A stretch of 64,000 bases of DNA from Candidatus Methanogranum gryphiswaldense (GTDB lineage: Archaea > Thermoplasmatota > Thermoplasmata > Methanomassiliicoccales > Methanomethylophilaceae): contig CP076745.1 in NCBI GenBank assembly GCA_019262145.1, forward strand, positions 865,093 to 929,092, read 5' to 3'. The position numbers and the translations under genes were made by a program. The notes under the pieces were generated by a model. It did not search any database, was not told the origin of the DNA, and saw only the letters and a program-made list of their open reading frames with translations. Every line of letters starts with the position of its first letter. Within the stretch, counting starts at the first letter, position 1. Below, piece after piece: positions 8,745 to 17,007 of this stretch.

Positions 8745-9047
8745 GTTTTTTCCTCCAATGTGCTCCACCGTAATGGACCGGTGTAACAGCAAATGTTCTT
8801 AAACGAGTGGTTAGTATTTAATTCATTTCGCGGTTGGATGTTATATCCACGTATTTATAAAAAAACAACAATCATTATATAGTAGTGATTAAAACTTCGT
8901 AATTTATAAGGTATTTTAGTGGATAAAAGTTACATCCATAGTAACTAGAGATTAATGTAGTTCTATAGAATTTTAGAGTCTATATTTAAGATAAAAAATA
9001 CATTCCATTGTAAAGACTAAATACGAACTCGCGGATGTACTCCCACC
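8745..9047. promoter_or_regulatory. divergent promoter region mtaC2 / cobW operon
   Basis: No gene in 303 bases. Minus strand: TATAAATAC at 8852-8860 with the expected start of transcription near 8830, giving a leader of about 86 bases to mtaC2 that begins with CATCCAACC. Plus strand: TATATTTAAGAT at 8981-8992, about 60 bases before the cobW ATG. GGAT...ATCC palindromic pairs occur at 8837-8848 and near 8922. The TATA calls are by eye. Confidence 0.5.
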
Positions 9048-9638
9048 ATGTACGTATATATCCTGGGTGGCTTCCTCGGAAGCGGAAAGACCACCTTACT
9101 GATGAAGCTTGCTAGCATGTATAGCAAATTAGGAGAGAAAGTTGCAATCGTTGAGAACGAATCTGGAGAGGTCGGCGTAGACGGGGCAACTCTTAGAGCA
9201 GAAGGATATGATGCCATTGAGTTACCGGACGGATGCATCTGTTGCTCTTTATCCGGAAGTCTTCAAAGTGCATTGAAGAACATCAAAAAAGACATTGATC
9301 CCGACATTATAATAATAGAACCGACAGGACTTGCACTTCCCCACAAAGTTGTGGACCTTGTTCGTTTTTCTATGATCGACCCTGATGAGATCTGTATAAT
9401 CGGTGTTGTAGATATTCAGAGATTTGATGATCTAGTAAAGAGAAAAAGCGAGTTCTTCAAAAGGCAAATGCACGGATCGGAATTCATCCTGATTAACAAG
9501 TGTGACATATCCACGCCAGAAAAGATCGCTGATGCTACCAAATGGCTTAATACAGAATTTCCTGACAAGAAGGTCATTCCTGTTTCAAACAAGACCAATG
9601 AGAATCTAGATAAAGTGTATGAGTTGATGAAGAAATGA
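9048..9638 (+). CDS. CobW/COG0523-family GTPase (metallochaperone)
   Basis: GTP-dependent metal-insertion protein; family members deliver zinc or cobalt to target enzymes. The 196 residues comprise only the G domain: Walker A GGFLGSGKTT (residues 5-14), the metal-binding CxCC motif in GCICCSLSG near residue 64, IIEPTG as the switch/Walker B region and INKCD as the nucleotide-specificity motif. The usual C-terminal CobW domain and its His-rich tail are absent; a His-rich tail instead sits in the next gene, which overlaps by four bases (ATGA). Context with zinc-dependent MtaB, B12-dependent MtaC and an activase suggests supply of metal to methanol activation; which metal is not shown. Confidence 0.85.
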   Translation: MYVYILGGFLGSGKTTLLMKLASMYSKLGEKVAIVENESGEVGVDGATLRAEGYDAIELPDGCICCSLSGSLQSALKNIKKDIDPDIIIIEPTGLALPHKVVDLVRFSMIDPDEICIIGVVDIQRFDDLVKRKSEFFKRQMHGSEFILINKCDISTPEKIADATKWLNTEFPDKKVIPVSNKTNENLDKVYELMKK

Positions 9639-10342
9639 CCGAAGAAAATCATGAGAAAGTGCATGACGCCAATTGCCACTGCCACGAATGCGAAGAAAAA
9701 GGAAAAAAAGAAAAGACCTCAATTGAGGAGGCAGGCGGTGTAGTTGTAGGGTTTACCGGTCATATTCATGGATATAATGCTGATGTCGAAGCTAGACTGG
9801 ACAAGGCAATGATGCATATCGGAGAATTTGTCCAAAAGGAATCAGGGTCCCTATTAGGCCATATAAAAATGGCCATCTATCTAGAAGACGGTAAAGGAGT
9901 AACTCTAAGTCTTACAAGATTAGAAAATGGAGTGGACCACCACGGTGTATTAGAACCTTGCGAAAAAGTAGATTTCAATATGATGGCAGCAGTTCTTGAT
10001 GTAGACAAGCATGAGTTAGAGCATACGATGATGCATGCACTCGATGACACTGGTATTGATTACCATGTCGAAGCTGGACATCATCACCACGACGAAGAAT
10101 GCCATGACCATGATGATGGTGACAAATGTAGTTGTCATGACCATGATCATCACCACGACGACGAAGAATGCCATTGTCACGATCATCACCATCACCATGA
10201 TGATGAGAAATGCGATTGTCACGACCATGATGATGGTGAGTGTCATTGCAAGGCTTGTGAGCAACACCGCAAAGAGGAAGCGGAGTCTGTTAATAAACCA
10301 AAAAAATCATTTTTTAGTAAGTTTAGGAGGAAAACCGAATGA
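9635..10342 (+). CDS. His/Cys/Asp-rich metal-binding protein, 235 aa
   Basis: I do not recognise a named family. Residues 1-30 hold a short Cys/His patch (CHCHEC). Residues 35-145 form an ordinary globular domain. Residues about 146-210 are a low-complexity tail of clustered His, Asp, Glu and Cys in repeats such as HHHHDEECHDHDDGD and CHCHDHHHHHDDE, able to bind many divalent ions, ending with CHCKACEQH and a basic C-terminus. It overlaps the CobW-type GTPase before it (4 bases) and the activase after it (4 bases), so the three are made together. Likely a metal store or donor that complements the tail-less GTPase; the metal (zinc, cobalt or nickel) is unknown. Confidence 0.75.
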   Translation: MTEENHEKVHDANCHCHECEEKGKKEKTSIEEAGGVVVGFTGHIHGYNADVEARLDKAMMHIGEFVQKESGSLLGHIKMAIYLEDGKGVTLSLTRLENGVDHHGVLEPCEKVDFNMMAAVLDVDKHELEHTMMHALDDTGIDYHVEAGHHHHDEECHDHDDGDKCSCHDHDHHHDDEECHCHDHHHHHDDEKCDCHDHDDGECHCKACEQHRKEEAESVNKPKKSFFSKFRRKTE

Positions 10343-11955
10343 GCTACGGAATATCTTTGGATATGGGAACAAGCGGAACCAGGGCACATGCTGTCGACCT
10401 ATCAGATGGAAAGATCCTTTCCACATCTGTCACAGAATGCCATCCATTACCAGGTGCCAATATTATGGACCACCTGACGTTCTGCATAAACGTCGGAACA
10501 GATATTGCCCATGAAATCGTCATGGACACGGTCAACAAGGTCATCAGAACCCTCGATATAGATCTTAAAAAGGTCGAAAGGGTCAGTATTTGCGGAAACC
10601 CGATCCAACTATCTCTTTTCCAGGGTATTCCCATTGACGATCTGGCATTTGCAGGTGAGAATGCTCACAAAGCCAGAGGAATAAAGAAACAAGAGAGAAA
10701 TGCAAGAGTGATACCTGCAGTAGATGTGGGTATGGACGTGCCAGATCGCGCAGAACTATTCGTCCCACCGTCGATAAGACATGAGATAGGCGCTGATGCA
10801 CTTGCAATGATGTACAAGAGCGGTTTCCTTGAGCAAAAGAAAAATTGCATGGTCACAGATTACGGAACCAATGCAGAAATGGCCTTGAAGGTCGGAGACG
10901 ATATTTATACCGGATCTGCTGCGGCCGGACCGGCCATGGAAGGTCAGTCCATTAGATGTGGTATGCTCGCAGGTCCCGGTGCCATAAGCGATCTTGAATA
11001 CGATTTCGCATGGAGATGCAAAGTGCTGGATGATCAGATCCTTCCTCAGGATGGAGATGTTGTTGATTTCGGTCTCAACATCATCAGAGAGGAAGGACCA
11101 ATGCATGGTAAAGCAAAAGGAATTACCGGAACAGGTGTTGTTGCAGCCGTTGCAGTAGCTCTCGAAGACCACCTCTTGAGAAAAGGAAAGCTCAATACAG
11201 ACAATGCAAGGATGACCTTCCAAGATGGCATATATATCGATTCAAAAGATGTATCTGAAGCTGCCAAAGCTATCGGTGCCATTAGAGCTGGGCATTTCAC
11301 ACTTCTTGAACATGCAGGCATCAAGTTCGATGAAATGAACATCATGTACATGTGCGGAGCATCCGGAACATATGTGGACGCAGTCAAGGCCAGGGAAGTC
11401 GGACTTGTTCCGCCTTCTTCGACGACTATCTATCAATATGGTAACACTTCTCTCGCAATGGCAACTGATATTCTTAAGAATCCTGAACTCTTGGATGAAC
11501 TTCAGATCATCGCAGATGGGATAAGATCCAACCACGTTATGTTCGCACAGGATAAGACCTTCGAACAGATCTACCTGCAGGAACTTGCCTACTGGGAAGA
11601 GGGAATGTCCATGGACATGTATAACGACAACAATGCACTCGAAGGTATACAGCCACTTCCTAAGGTAAAAGGTAAGACAACTGTTCACCGCATGGTGACA
11701 CGTGACATTCCTGACCTTGGAGCCAGAGGACTTCGCATAATACACGACATAGGTACTGAACTTGTAGGACAGATGGAAGGATGTACTGGATGCAAAAAGT
11801 GTGAGAAGGAATGCCCCGAAGACGCCCTTACAGTTGGTCCTGATAAGACCATGCATGTGAAGACCAAGAACTGTCTTGGTACAGCATGTTACAGGTGCCA
11901 GTTCATATGCCCTGAGAAGGTCTTCAAGTACGATATATTGAGACTTGTCAAATAA
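10339..11955 (+). CDS. ramA: RamA-type corrinoid reductive activase
   Basis: ATP-dependent iron-sulfur protein that re-reduces Co(II) corrinoid proteins to the active Co(I) state. The 538 residues match the length of characterised RamA. The N-terminal and middle part is an ASKHA-type ATPase domain (start GISLDMGTSGTRAHAV; later VTDYGTNAEMAL and a Gly-rich segment GPAMEG). The C-terminus has two ferredoxin-type clusters, CTGCKKCEKECPE and CLGTACYRCQFICPE. It ends the CobW/His-rich operon and lies next to two mtaCB units, so MtaC is the likely client, although the named family member acts on methylamine corrinoid proteins. A GC-rich hairpin follows 9 bases after the stop. Confidence 0.9.
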   Translation: MSYGISLDMGTSGTRAHAVDLSDGKILSTSVTECHPLPGANIMDHLTFCINVGTDIAHEIVMDTVNKVIRTLDIDLKKVERVSICGNPIQLSLFQGIPIDDLAFAGENAHKARGIKKQERNARVIPAVDVGMDVPDRAELFVPPSIRHEIGADALAMMYKSGFLEQKKNCMVTDYGTNAEMALKVGDDIYTGSAAAGPAMEGQSIRCGMLAGPGAISDLEYDFAWRCKVLDDQILPQDGDVVDFGLNIIREEGPMHGKAKGITGTGVVAAVAVALEDHLLRKGKLNTDNARMTFQDGIYIDSKDVSEAAKAIGAIRAGHFTLLEHAGIKFDEMNIMYMCGASGTYVDAVKAREVGLVPPSSTTIYQYGNTSLAMATDILKNPELLDELQIIADGIRSNHVMFAQDKTFEQIYLQELAYWEEGMSMDMYNDNNALEGIQPLPKVKGKTTVHRMVTRDIPDLGARGLRIIHDIGTELVGQMEGCTGCKKCEKECPEDALTVGPDKTMHVKTKNCLGTACYRCQFICPEKVFKYDILRLVK

Positions 11956-11963
11956 ATAATTTA

Positions 11964-11976
11964 GGGGCAACGCCCC
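11964..11976. terminator. hairpin between convergent ramA and ABC operons
   Basis: GGGGC-AAC-GCCCC, flanked by AT-rich sequence on both sides, just after the ramA stop and about 35 bases from the ABC ATPase stop on the other strand. It can serve both transcripts. Confidence 0.55.
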
Positions 11977-12010
11977 ATTATTTTCTTTATTTCTATATTA
12001 TATTCTTGAG

Positions 12011-12841
12011 TCAATTATCCATGACGTTCTCTTTTTCAAGTTCTTCAAGTATATGCTTTCTCATTGCTACAAATTCAGGATCTGCTCTATCCCGAGGCCT
12101 TGGCCAAGATGGTTCTATTATCTCTTTGATCACTGCAGGACGCTTGGTGAGCATGATGACTCTGTCGGATAAGAAAAGTGCCTCATCAACAGAATGTGTT
12201 ACGAATACTATGGTCTGTTCAGTGTTCTCAAGTATCTTCAAAAGCTGAGTCTGCATTATATTCCTTGTTTGTGCATCCAAGGCCCCAAATGGTTCATCCA
12301 TTAACGTGACCTCGGGATGATTGACAAATGCCCTCGCAATACCAACGCGCTGTTTCATTCCTCCTGAGAGTTCATGTACCCGCGCATCGACGAATTTCTC
12401 CAACCCTACTATTTTTATGTATCTCTCGGCCCTTTCATGACGCTCTTCTTTGGGAACATTTGATATTTCCAATCCGAACTCCACATTTTTCCTTACTGTT
12501 CTCCATGGGAACAGTGCGAAATCCTGGAACACCATTCCTCTATCTGGACCGGGGCCGCTACATTCCTTACCGCCGATCGTGATGGACCCTTCTGTTATCT
12601 CTAACAGACCTGCTATTGCTCTAAGGATAGTTGTCTTTCCGCATCCGGAAGGACCGACTATCGATACCAATTCTCCTTTTTTAACATCAAGTGTAAAATT
12701 ATCGATGGCCACGACTTCTTTCTCATCTGTTCTGTAAACCACCTTGAGATCTTTGATGCTCATGAGGGTCGCACCTTCCGAGATGTCTTTGTATATCCCT
12801 TCTGTGCGCTTTACTTTTACTTTCTGTGCTTCGGGATCCAT
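12011..12841 (-). CDS. ABC transporter ATP-binding protein (NitT/TauT type)
   Basis: ATPase of an importer of the nitrate/sulfonate/taurine type. In order: Walker A GPSGCGKTT, Q-loop, signature LSGGMKQRVGIARAF, Walker B VTLMDEPFGALD and switch His in FVTHSVDEAL. The chain is 276 residues; about 27 residues precede the usual start of the family (MSIKDLKVVYRT), so a shorter form beginning at that Met is possible. The ATG at 12841 shares one base with the permease stop (TAATG), which supports the longer form and translational coupling. Substrate cannot be read from this subunit. Confidence 0.9.
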   Translation of the reverse strand: MDPEAQKVKVKRTEGIYKDISEGATLMSIKDLKVVYRTDEKEVVAIDNFTLDVKKGELVSIVGPSGCGKTTILRAIAGLLEITEGSITIGGKECSGPGPDRGMVFQDFALFPWRTVRKNVEFGLEISNVPKEERHERAERYIKIVGLEKFVDARVHELSGGMKQRVGIARAFVNHPEVTLMDEPFGALDAQTRNIMQTQLLKILENTEQTIVFVTHSVDEALFLSDRVIMLTKRPAVIKEIIEPSWPRPRDRADPEFVAMRKHILEELEKENVMDN

Positions 12842-13647
12842 TAGACATCAATCCCCATTCTTTTGGAAACGAACCTGTGAATATAATCTGCAACACCTGT
12901 AGTGAGCAATCCTAGTATTGCGATCACCACGATGGCAGCGTATGCGCCTGGCCAATAACCGGCTGTGGCCTGTTCTGCAAGATAGAATCCTATCCCTCCA
13001 AGCGGGGTTGCATAAAGTTCTGCAGCCACGATACACATCCAACCTATTCCCAGACCTACTTTTATACCATTCATGATGTAAGGCACTGTGGAAGGTATTA
13101 GCACCTTCAAAAATATTTGAGATTGCGATGCGCCTAGTGTTTTTGCAGCGTCCACTAGAAGAGGGTCCATTTTTTTAACACCGAAAACAACACTCGTCAG
13201 CAATGGGAAGAATATACCTACAAAAACCACTAACATGGGGCCTATCTCATAGTTGATGGCGAGCATGAATATGGGCGCCCATGCAATTGGCGCTATTGGC
13301 CTCATTATCTCAATGATCGGATTAGCCAATTCATTCAAAACCTTGAATGTTCCAAGAACCAGTCCCAAAGGTACTGCGACGACCAATGCTAAAAGGAATC
13401 CCTTAACGAATGTTCCCATACTTGATTCAACATACGTTCTCAAGGAGATACCTGTCATGGTATCGCCGTTCTGAATCAGATCTATAAGCGCATCCAACGT
13501 CTGTACTGGGGTTGGTATGGCGGGAGTGTGGGCCAATATGGATATCTCCCACCATACTATTACAAATGCGACCAAGGAAACTACTGTTATCAATACGGTC
13601 CTTGTGAACCTGTGATATTTGTTGTGCTTGTCGTATTTGAATTCCAT
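12841..13647 (-). CDS. ABC transporter permease (NitT/TauT type)
   Basis: Inner-membrane channel subunit of 268 residues with about six hydrophobic helices. It carries the cytoplasmic EAA loop that docks to the ATPase (DAAKTLGASQSQIFLKVLIP) in the C-terminal half. It lies between the binding protein, 17 bases upstream, and the ATPase, which overlaps it by one base. All three components of one importer are therefore present and in the usual order. Confidence 0.9.
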   Translation of the reverse strand: MEFKYDKHNKYHRFTRTVLITVVSLVAFVIVWWEISILAHTPAIPTPVQTLDALIDLIQNGDTMTGISLRTYVESSMGTFVKGFLLALVVAVPLGLVLGTFKVLNELANPIIEIMRPIAPIAWAPIFMLAINYEIGPMLVVFVGIFFPLLTSVVFGVKKMDPLLVDAAKTLGASQSQIFLKVLIPSTVPYIMNGIKVGLGIGWMCIVAAELYATPLGGIGFYLAEQATAGYWPGAYAAIVVIAILGLLTTGVADYIHRFVSKRMGIDV

Positions 13648-13664
13648 TGTCTACCGTCAACCGT

Positions 13665-14858
13665 TTATGCCTTAATAAGCTCGCTGTTGATTGTAGTGAT
13701 CGTCGCAGGCGGCGCTCCCATCAAACCAAACTGAACAGTGCGGTTCTGAAGTGCTACTGCAACACCTGCACCGTTGGTCGCCCCAGAAAGAGATATGTTT
13801 ATCCCGTATTCTGTAAAGAATCCTTGTTCAATTGCTGCGTGCAATGCGATCTGATGAAGATCTCCGGTTATGACCGCCACACCGACCGTCACTGTAGACG
13901 AGGATTTGCTTACATCATTGTTCAACACATTGGACAAATAACTGCCATCGATGAATGCGTTTGCAAAATCCGTTGAATCGGAGAATCCTAGATCTTGAAC
14001 AGTATGTTTCAAAGAACCAAGTGCTTCAAGACTATCTGTGAGTGCAGCAACATCTGCTATGAGCGATGCCAACGGTGCATCATCGTCAGCGTCCCCATAT
14101 GTGTATGTGACGGTTGCCAATGACTCTTCGATCTCTTCCTCTGTGAGTCCGACAGTTTTTGCCATACAGAGTGCAACAAGATCGGTGTATTCTGTCGAGG
14201 TCGGATCAGCCAATGCGTACTGTACCCATTCTACACCTTCCACATATGCTGCAAGGAACCTTTCTGTAACATCTGTATTGGATTTTATGTAAGACGTTGA
14301 TCCTGCAAGAACGCAACATGTGTGATCGGGAAATATATTGTTTGTAAGCGCAAGCGCTGTAAATTTGCCTGAGGTATCATCCACTATTGCTTGATATTGT
14401 GGTTGCCAAAGTATTCCGCCCTCGATTATTCCATTATTGAGGGCATTGGTGGCATTCGTTATACTGGATACGTAATAAACGTGCGTTGGATCAATATCTG
14501 TTCCTTCCTGATACAACGAGAATGTCAGGCCGAGATAGTCTTCAACAATCGTCTGAAGTTGAATGTGCTGTATTGATGTTTGTCCGGGAGTTCCGAATAT
14601 CAAACCGCCCCAGGCTACCGCGTTGGTACTATCGATCGTGTATGTATCGTCATCGTTGATAGTATAAAAGGCCGAAAGACCTCCCCTCTCATCAAGAATA
14701 CTATCTTCTATGTAGATCCCTGACCCCTCCGTATTCACTCTGGCTAGCAAAGTATATGATGAGTCTGTCTCTGTATCATTCTTAGTAAGTGCGTAGACCC
14801 CTACACTTGCTATGACAATTATTGCAACGATTGCTGCAGCAATTACTTTCTTATCCAT
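13665..14858 (-). CDS. substrate-binding protein of ABC importer, apparently circularly permuted
   Basis: Membrane-anchored solute receptor of the SsuA/TauA/NMT1 type, 397 residues. The start is set at ATG 14858 because GAGGT precedes it and the anchor KVIAAAIVAIIVIASVGV follows at once. The order of blocks is odd. After the anchor the chain begins with LLARVNTEGSG and GTPGQTSIQHIQLQ, which in this family are internal segments. The usual first segment (TVGVAVITGDL, then EQGFFTEYGI, then FGLMGAPP) is the last 76 residues. The C-terminal block ends where the N-terminal block begins in a normal member. The stop is intact and the operon is in order, so this is a working gene rather than a fragment. 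Ligand unknown. Confidence 0.8.
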   Translation of the reverse strand: MDKKVIAAAIVAIIVIASVGVYALTKNDTETDSSYTLLARVNTEGSGIYIEDSILDERGGLSAFYTINDDDTYTIDSTNAVAWGGLIFGTPGQTSIQHIQLQTIVEDYLGLTFSLYQEGTDIDPTHVYYVSSITNATNALNNGIIEGGILWQPQYQAIVDDTSGKFTALALTNNIFPDHTCCVLAGSTSYIKSNTDVTERFLAAYVEGVEWVQYALADPTSTEYTDLVALCMAKTVGLTEEEIEESLATVTYTYGDADDDAPLASLIADVAALTDSLEALGSLKHTVQDLGFSDSTDFANAFIDGSYLSNVLNNDVSKSSSTVTVGVAVITGDLHQIALHAAIEQGFFTEYGINISLSGATNGAGVAVALQNRTVQFGLMGAPPATITTINSELIKA

Positions 14859-15011
14859 TTTAGACCTCGCCATCATCCAACTACTTAAAGAATATATTAT
14901 CCTTTTGGATGTCATTTTCCTAATTAGGATAAATAATTATTATCTAATAACATCGTATTAAAGATTCTAAAGATTCCATAATTTTTAGCCTAATCAATAA
15001 CTGAAAAATAG
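14859..15011. promoter_or_regulatory. promoter region of the ABC operon with palindrome
   Basis: On the minus strand TAATATATTC (about 14889-14898) is a TATA candidate. Upstream of it is the perfect palindrome TCCTAATTAGGA at 14918-14929, followed by further TTAGGATAA/TTATCTAA arms up to about 14945 and an ATCC-TTTT-GGAT pair at 14899-14910. The clustering of TTAGGA-like sites next to a TATA box resembles a repressor or activator site; that role is inference. Confidence 0.45.
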
Positions 15012-15094
15012 TGCAGGGGAGGGGATTTGAACCCCCGAAACACTAAGTACAGGATCCTAAGTCCTGCGCCTTTTCCTGGCTCGGCAACCCCTGC
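15012..15094 (-). tRNA. tRNA-Leu (anticodon TAG)
   Basis: Acceptor stem GCAGGGG/CCCCTGC pairs perfectly with discriminator A at 15012. The anticodon arm is CAGGA-CTTAGGA-TCCTG, giving anticodon TAG for CUA codons. The T arm reads GGGGGTTCAAATCCCC and there is a long variable arm, as in leucine tRNAs. CCA is not encoded. Confidence 0.95.
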
Positions 15095-15186
15095 TTTGAT
15101 GCCCGTACCCAATCCACATTTTTATTGTTTGTCCTCAAAAGATAATATAAACACTCAATAGATACACCGTCCATTAGAGGCATTAT

Positions 15187-17007
15187 ATGACTGATATTCT
15201 GGCTAAGGACGACCAGCAACTGCTTTTAGGCAACGAGGCAATAACAAGAGGGCTCGTGGAGGCAGGAGTCAAATTCGCCACCACATATCCTGGGACGCCC
15301 TCATCTGAGATAGGCAATATCCTTGAGACCATGGCCCACAAAACTGGCATGTATTTTGAATTCTCATCCAATGAGAAGGTCGCAATGGAGACCGCGGCAG
15401 CAGCAGCATCGTCAGGCGTCAGATCCTTCACATTCATGAAACATGTCGGACTCAATGTTGCAGCCGATCCCATGATGACACTTGCCTATGCTGGTGTGAA
15501 GGCGGGGATGCTGATATTATCTGCTGACGATCCGTCCGCACACAGTTCCCAGAATGAACAGGACAACAGATATTACGCCACGCTTTCACTGCTTCCAATG
15601 ATGGAACCTTCCACGCCTCAGGAAGCCAAGGACATGATCAAAGAGGCCTACAGAGTATCAGAAGAACTCACCGTACCGCTCATATTTAGGACCACGACGA
15701 GGGTCAACCATGCCCGTTCAGTAGTAAAATTCGGATCAATTGATGAATCTCCTGCAATAGGACATTTTGATAAGGATGACAAAAGATTCGTCAATATACC
15801 TGCATTCGCTAAGCTCAACAGAGTGAGATTGCTTGAAATAAGTAAAAAAGCACAGGAGCTCTCCGAAGGGTCTCCGTTGAATTTCATTGAAGGTTCTGGC
15901 GATGTGGGGATAATAACATCCGGTGTTTCTTACACATATGTAAAGGAATACACTTCGGGGACTTCCATATTGAAACTTGGATTCACCAACCCCCTTCCAG
16001 AGAAGAAGATCGCTGAGTTCATAAGAAATAAAAAGTGCATCATTGTAGTGGAGGAATTGGAGCCCTTTGTGGAAGATCAGGTGCTCAGGATCTGCGCTCA
16101 GAATCAATTAAATGTGCCTGTCTACGGAAAAAGATCCGGACATCTTCCCAGACAATGGGAATTCTCGCCGGACACGATGAAAGGGCTTGCCGATCTTGTA
16201 AAGGTACAGGAGATGCCCGTGCCTCTCGATCAATGCTCGATCAAACTCCCCGGAAGACCTCCGACCCTATGTGCAGGATGTCCTCACAGAGGCATCTACG
16301 CAGCGACAAAGAAAGCTGTTGGAGATAACCCACATGTTTACTGTTCAGACATTGGATGCTATACTCTTGGTGTGCAAGCTCCCTTTAACACTGCCGATTT
16401 CATAATATGCATGGGAGGTGGCGCCGGAGCTGCAGGAGGATTCGCCCAGGCCACCGATCAAAAGGCCATCGCATTCCTGGGAGATTCAACCTTCTTCCAT
16501 GCAGGAATTCCCCCGCTGACGTCCGCACTGTTCAACGATCACAAGATCTTGATGGTGATATTGGACAACAGGACCACGGCCATGACAGGACATCAACCAA
16601 ATCCAGGAACCGGAAGAACATTCGGTAATGTCAACACCGAAGCCATCGACATTGAAGCAATGGTCAAGGGCGTGGGCGTCAAATTCGTAAAAACAGTCAA
16701 TCCTTACGATGTCAAAGAAGCTACTAGGGTCATGAAAGAGGCAATGGAATTCGACGGGGTCTCTGTCGTCATATCCAAAATGGCATGTCCGTTGGAACTT
16801 AAGAAACAGAAACAACTCATCAACAAACAATACTCTGTTGATGGGGAAAAATGCATAAAATGCTACACATGCCTTAAAATGATAGCATGTCCAGCACTCA
16901 TAAAGAACAAGGACAAGACACTTACTGTCGACAAAACGCAATGCATAGGTTGCGGAATGTGCGCCAATATTTGTCCTAAAGGTGCCATCTCGGAGGTGAA
17001 ACAATGA
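15187..17007 (+). CDS. iorA: indolepyruvate:ferredoxin oxidoreductase, alpha subunit
   Basis: Thiamine-diphosphate enzyme that oxidatively decarboxylates aryl pyruvates to aryl-acetyl-CoA with ferredoxin, or runs in reverse. The 606 residues show an N-terminal pyrimidine-binding domain (TTYPGTPSSEIGNI), a TPP/Mg site in the C-terminal half (ending in LGDSTFFHAG and ILDNRTTAMTGHQ), a zinc-like CAGCPHRG motif, and two C-terminal [4Fe-4S] sites (CIKCYTCLKMIACP and CIGCGMCANICPK). GAGG precedes ATG 15187. The beta subunit overlaps by four bases. Together with the phenylacetate-CoA ligases in this window it fits aryl-acid metabolism. Confidence 0.95.
   Translation: MTDILAKDDQQLLLGNEAITRGLVEAGVKFATTYPGTPSSEIGNILETMAHKTGMYFEFSSNEKVAMETAAAAASSGVRSFTFMKHVGLNVAADPMMTLAYAGVKAGMLILSADDPSAHSSQNEQDNRYYATLSLLPMMEPSTPQEAKDMIKEAYRVSEELTVPLIFRTTTRVNHARSVVKFGSIDESPAIGHFDKDDKRFVNIPAFAKLNRVRLLEISKKAQELSEGSPLNFIEGSGDVGIITSGVSYTYVKEYTSGTSILKLGFTNPLPEKKIAEFIRNKKCIIVVEELEPFVEDQVLRICAQNQLNVPVYGKRSGHLPRQWEFSPDTMKGLADLVKVQEMPVPLDQCSIKLPGRPPTLCAGCPHRGIYAATKKAVGDNPHVYCSDIGCYTLGVQAPFNTADFIICMGGGAGAAGGFAQATDQKAIAFLGDSTFFHAGIPPLTSALFNDHKILMVILDNRTTAMTGHQPNPGTGRTFGNVNTEAIDIEAMVKGVGVKFVKTVNPYDVKEATRVMKEAMEFDGVSVVISKMACPLELKKQKQLINKQYSVDGEKCIKCYTCLKMIACPALIKNKDKTLTVDKTQCIGCGMCANICPKGAISEVKQ

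Noticed and set aside
11242-11970. Long minus-strand frame opposite ramA
   Set aside because: A shadow of ramA; His/Cys/Ser-rich low-complexity translation of the reverse strand with no domain.
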